DNA of 64,000 nucleotides from Sphingobium nicotianae (GTDB lineage: Bacteria > Pseudomonadota > Alphaproteobacteria > Sphingomonadales > Sphingomonadaceae). The notes beneath the pieces were generated by a model. The model searched no databases, was not told the DNA's origin, and worked only from the letters and a program-made list of their open reading frames with translations. Of this stretch, positions 60,920 to 64,000 are shown piece by piece (position 1 is the stretch's first letter; every line of letters begins with the position of its first letter). Location of the stretch: contig NZ_JAHGAW010000002.1 of NCBI RefSeq assembly GCF_018603885.1, positions 1 through 64,000 of the forward strand, read 5' to 3'. The translations under genes and the position numbers were made by a program.

Positions 60920-62378
60920 ACCAGCTCGCCCCGTCCCGCTCGATGAGTGCGATGCCGGCGGACGGGCCCCAGGTGCCGGCGGCATATTGCACGACCTTCT
61001 GGCCGCTTGCCCGCCAGCCGGCCGCGATGCTGTCGATCCAGGTCCATTGCGCCTCGACCTCGTCGCGGCGGACGAACAGGGTCGTGTCGCCCTCGATCAG
61101 GTCGAGCAGCAGCCGCTCATAGGCGATGCGGCGCCGCTCGCCCTCGAAGGCATGGGCGAGGCTGACGTCCAGCCCGACTTCCTGCAGCTTGACGCCGTCG
61201 CGATCCAGTCCCGGCTGCTTGGCCATGATGCACAGGCGGATATTCTCGTCCGGCTGCAGGCGGATGATGAGCTGGTTGGGCTCCAGCGGCTTGTGATAGC
61301 CGTTGCGGCGGAAGATGCTGTGGGTCACCGGCTTGAACTGGATCAGGATCTCCGACTGGCGATTGGGCATCGCCTTGCCGGTGCGCAGATAGAAAGGCAC
61401 GCCGGTCCAGCGCCAATTGTCGAGATGAGCCTTCAGCGCCACGAAGGTCTCGGTGTCGGACGGCTTGCCCAGCTCCTCGGCATAGCCGGCGACCAGCTTG
61501 CCCTTGACCGCGCCGTCGCGATACTGGCCGCGCACGCTGTGGGTGTGGACCGTGTCCGCGTTCATCGGCCGCAGCGAGCGCAGCGCCTTCACCTTCTCGT
61601 CGCGCACGGACGTCGAATCCATCCTGGCCGGCGGCTCCATCGCGATGATCGAGAGGATCTGCAGCATGTGGTTCTGCACCATGTCCTTCAGCGCGCCGAC
61701 GCCGTCATAATAAGAGACGCGGCCCTCCAGGCCGACCGTCTCGGCGACGGTGATCTGCACATGGTCGATCGCGCTGGAGTTCCACAGCGGCTCGAACAGC
61801 CGGTTGCCGAACCGCAGCGCCATCAGGTTCTGCACCGTCTCCTTGCCGAGATAATGATCGACCCGGAAAATCTGTTCCTCGTGGAAGAGGGCGCCGACCG
61901 CATCATTCACCTCCCTGGACGAGGCGAGGTCCTTGCCGATCGGCTTCTCCATCGCGATGCGCGTGGTCGGCGCGACGAGACCCGCCTTAGCGAGGCCTTC
62001 CGCGGTGGGCGCGAACAACGAAGGGGGCGTGGAGAGATAGACCGCGACCGGGCCGTCGCCGAGCGCCTTGGCGCGCTCGGCGAGCGCGGCGAACTGCGCG
62101 TCATCGCCCGCCGCGACCGGGCAGTAGATCACCGTATCGAGGAAGGCGGCGACCCTGGCGTCGTCGAACAACTCGGCCGCCGCATAGGTCTTAAGCGCCT
62201 CGGCGATGGTCGCGCGGAACGCCGCATCGTCCATCTCCGTCCGGCCCGACGCGAGGATGTGAAAGGGCCTGGGCAGCAGCCCGTCGCATTGAAGATGATA
62301 AAGCGAGGGAAACACCATCCGATGCGCAAGGTCACCCGTGGCTCCGAACAGGATCAGCGTCGCGGATTTGTCGGGCAA
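60912..62378 (-). CDS. zwf: Glucose-6-phosphate 1-dehydrogenase
   Basis: 488 residues from a TTG at 62376-62378 with AAAGGG upstream. Makes 6-phosphogluconolactone and NAD(P)H. Dinucleotide motif [20 protein letters not shown], substrate motif [20 protein letters not shown], and [20 protein letters not shown]. First gene of the ED operon zwf-edd-glk-eda; 6-phosphogluconolactonase (pgl) is not in it. Confidence 0.97.
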   Translation of the reverse strand: MPDKSATLILFGATGDLAHRMVFPSLYHLQCDGLLPRPFHILASGRTEMDDAAFRATIAEALKTYAAAELFDDARVAAFLDTVIYCPVAAGDDAQFAALAERAKALGDGPVAVYLSTPPSLFAPTAEGLAKAGLVAPTTRIAMEKPIGKDLASSREVNDAVGALFHEEQIFRVDHYLGKETVQNLMALRFGNRLFEPLWNSSAIDHVQITVAETVGLEGRVSYYDGVGALKDMVQNHMLQILSIIAMEPPARMDSTSVRDEKVKALRSLRPMNADTVHTHSVRGQYRDGAVKGKLVAGYAEELGKPSDTETFVALKAHLDNWRWTGVPFYLRTGKAMPNRQSEILIQFKPVTHSIFRRNGYHKPLEPNQLIIRLQPDENIRLCIMAKQPGLDRDGVKLQEVGLDVSLAHAFEGERRRIAYERLLLDLIEGDTTLFVRRDEVEAQWTWIDSIAAGWRASGQKVVQYAAGTWGPSAGIALIERDGASWYD

Positions 62379-62447
62379 GGGCCGGCCCTTTCAATGCTGA
62401 TGGATGACGCACCCGCGCCTGTCGCCAAGCTTACAGCCGTCGCGCAC

Positions 62448-62463
62448 TTGTGCAACCGCACAA
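62448..62463. promoter_or_regulatory. Perfect inverted repeat upstream of zwf, candidate operator
   Basis: TTGTGC-AACC-GCACAA is a perfect palindrome with a four-base centre, about 70 bases upstream of the zwf start. It does not fit the HexR consensus. Probable binding site of a LacI-, GntR- or similar-type sugar regulator; none is in the window. Confidence 0.5.
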
Positions 62464-62592
62464 AATCGGCGCGGGGCTTTTCGTTCGGGTCGGGCGGGCT
62501 TTGCACATCGGTCCACCCGGTCCGCGCCGGCGGACGACCTGCAAAGCATTTCCATTGGCGACAGGGAAAATGCCGCTTATAGGCGACCGCGC

Positions 62593-62676
62593 GCGGGCGT
62601 GGCGAAATGGTAGACGCAGCGGACTCAAAATCCGCCGTAGCAATACATGTCGGTTCGAGTCCGACCGCCCGCACCA
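62593..62676 (+). tRNA. tRNA-Leu (anticodon CAA)
   Basis: Acceptor arms GCGGGCG (62593-62599) and CGCCCGC (62666-62672) pair, A73-CCA is encoded (62673-62676), the anticodon stem GCGGA/TCCGC encloses CTCAAAA with CAA at 62626-62628, and GGTTCGAGTCC is the T arm. The variable arm is long, as in class II tRNAs. Reads UUG codons. Confidence 0.97.
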
Positions 62677-62939
62677 CTCGCTTTCCCCTCGGCCCCAGGC
62701 TGGTGCGCGCATGCTGGCGCTGATCGGCCTTGGTTTCACGGCATCTGGGCGAGCCATCACTATAGCGACGGGCGGTTCGACGACGACAGAGCGCCCTACT
62801 CGGTCCGTCGGACGGGATATGGAGCCGCGTGCCGCTGGTCGCCCGTGTTGAAGGCTGGCGACCGCACTATTCTTTCTTTTGAAAATTTTACCGGCACCAA
62901 AGTGCGGGTCAGCCGTTGCCTCGACAGGGAGCACGAGCC

Positions 62940-63125
62940 ATGGCTGAGCGTATTGTCTCGATAGGATTATTGACCCGATCTGACTTGCAGCTACTCGGGC
63001 AGGGCTTCCAGCGTCATTTTCCGATCACGCAGGATGACAGCTTCTCCGATCTGCTCGCCAAGCTGGACACGCTTGCGGCCGACACGTTCGTGGGCGAAGA
63101 AAAGCGCGTTGCGGAGAAGGAGTAG
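62940..63125 (+). CDS. Small conserved protein of unknown function
   Basis: 61 residues from the ATG at 62940 with GGGAG upstream. Begins MAERIVSIGLLTRSDLQLLG, then QGFQRHFPITQDDSFSDLLA, with an acidic end (EEKRVAEKE). No motif, no signal peptide. Reminiscent of a small protein seen in other sphingomonads; function unknown. The surrounding 62677-62939 and 63126-63372 hold no other gene. Confidence 0.6.
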   Translation: MAERIVSIGLLTRSDLQLLGQGFQRHFPITQDDSFSDLLAKLDTLAADTFVGEEKRVAEKE

Positions 63126-63372
63126 GCGTCGGGCCCATTGGCATCCCCCGGGGAACGAGCTCATAGCGCCGGGCCTTTTTCAGCGCAATCCGAAGCATTC
63201 AAGGGGGCGGTTCGGCGCCGGCCCAATCAAAGATTTGCCGTAGCAGGCATGAGAGAGTGCCGCCGGAGGACTGCGCGCCGGGCGCTGGCATGCGACTATT
63301 CGGGAACGGGCCCGTGCGATCTTCGAAGCGAATGGCCTACAAGGACATCAGGCAGGGGCTTGGGAGAGCGAT

Positions 63373-64000
63373 ATGGCGATTGAATCGGCGCGTTTCGAAT
63401 TGGTTCCTGACTGGGAAAAATGCCCGGCCGGCGAGGAATATAGCCATGAGGACGTGGCCGCCGTCGCCTGCGACGACCAAGACCGCGTCTATCTCCACAC
63501 CCGCCGCGGCGACCGCGTCATGGTCTATCATGAAGACGGCAAATATATCGACAAGTGGGGCGACGGCGTCTTCAACAATGCCCATGGCATCGCGATCGCC
63601 CACAACAATTGCTATTGCACCGACAATGCCGATCACGTGATCCGCATTTTCGACCTCGAAGGCAACTTCAAGCAGATGCTCGGCACGCCCGGCGTCAAGT
63701 CGGACACCGGCTATCTCTCGCGTCGGGGGCCATACGAGTTCGGCCACAACGAGACGGTCGTGCGCGACATGGGGCCGTTCAACGGCGTGTGCAACACGGC
63801 CATCGCCGCCAATGGCGACATGTTCGTGTGCGACGGCTACGGCAACGCCCGCATTCATCACTTCGACAAGGACGGGAAGCTGCTCAACAGCTGGGGCGGC
63901 GTCGGCACCGGCCCAGGGCAGTTTCACCTGCCGCACGGCATCGCGCTCGACAATGACGAGAATGTCATCGTCTGCGACCGCGAGAATGACCGCCTGCAAT
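63373..64000 (+). CDS. NHL-type beta-propeller protein (5' part, cut by window edge)
   Basis: Open frame from the ATG at 63373 (GGGAGAG upstream) to the right edge, 209 residues seen. Repeats of the six-bladed NHL propeller are visible: NAHGIAIAHNNCYCTDNADH, NTAIAANGDMFVCDGYGNAR, and PHGIALDNDENVIVCDREND. This layout is shared by peptidyl-alpha-hydroxyglycine lyase-like proteins and other secreted propellers. No signal peptide at the start. The function cannot be fixed without the missing end. Confidence 0.85.
   Translation, partial: MAIESARFELVPDWEKCPAGEEYSHEDVAAVACDDQDRVYLHTRRGDRVMVYHEDGKYIDKWGDGVFNNAHGIAIAHNNCYCTDNADHVIRIFDLEGNFKQMLGTPGVKSDTGYLSRRGPYEFGHNETVVRDMGPFNGVCNTAIAANGDMFVCDGYGNARIHHFDKDGKLLNSWGGVGTGPGQFHLPHGIALDNDENVIVCDRENDRLQ

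Overview
The window is GC-rich bacterial chromosome, almost certainly from an alphaproteobacterium of the order Sphingomonadales (Sphingomonas, Rhizorhabdus or a relative). The reasons are: CtrA is present; DksA is the alphaproteobacterial form with a reduced zinc finger; sulfate assimilation genes have the alphaproteobacterial layout (cobA, DUF2849, sulfite reductase, DUF934, cysH); sugar is broken down by a compact Entner-Doudoroff operon (zwf-edd-glk-eda); there is a close LigE-type beta-etherase homologue, a family typical of lignin-degrading sphingomonads; and intergenic palindromes of several families are abundant. Gene density is high and most of the window is housekeeping or core metabolism. 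This placement is inference from gene content, not from a database search.

Region by region: 1-200 is the tail of an IS3-family element that appears to have landed in an intergenic palindrome. 262-6414 holds surE, serS, a serine-rich surface-like protein with a C-terminal sorting-type tail, dksA, a PilZ protein, a gene-free block with two minus-strand hairpin/poly-U terminators (candidate small RNAs), and a zinc peptidase. 6571-13000 holds a patatin with 3-hydroxybutyrate dehydrogenase, a flavin reductase-like protein, a TetR/glycosyltransferase pair, the LigE-like glutathione transferase and a small STAS-like protein. 13090-20524 holds a mannose-6-phosphate isomerase/amidohydrolase/hydroxyisobutyrate dehydrogenase-type operon, threonine deaminase, and the molybdate uptake genes with their regulator. 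20612-33562 holds aconitase X, arginyltransferase, an RcnB-like protein, free methionine sulfoxide reductase, arfB, an RluA synthase, ctrA, a phosphatase and a pyrimidine salvage operon (cdd, dcd, P-loop kinase).

33862-49077 holds dnaB (with a perfect DnaA box upstream), a DUF885 protein, the sulfate-assimilation operon, a VOC protein, astD, selO, an alpha/beta hydrolase, a glycosyltransferase and a nitronate monooxygenase-like protein. 49487-57319 holds a porin, a DUF6152 protein with an adjacent secreted partner, an AraC regulator, an SH3 protein, a 2-hydroxyacid dehydrogenase, an ammonium transporter and a GT2 glycosyltransferase. 57496-62378 is the Entner-Doudoroff operon with a palindromic operator candidate upstream, followed by tRNA-Leu(CAA), a 61-residue ORF, and a beta-propeller gene that runs off the right edge.

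No prophage, CRISPR array, toxin-antitoxin pair or obvious defence island was seen. The most promising unexplained features are the tandem minus-strand RNA candidates near 4.95-5.17 kb, the LigE-like enzyme with its regulatory neighbourhood, the predicted N-terminal-histidine DUF6152 protein and its partner, the serine-rich sorted protein, and four families of dispersed intergenic repeats.
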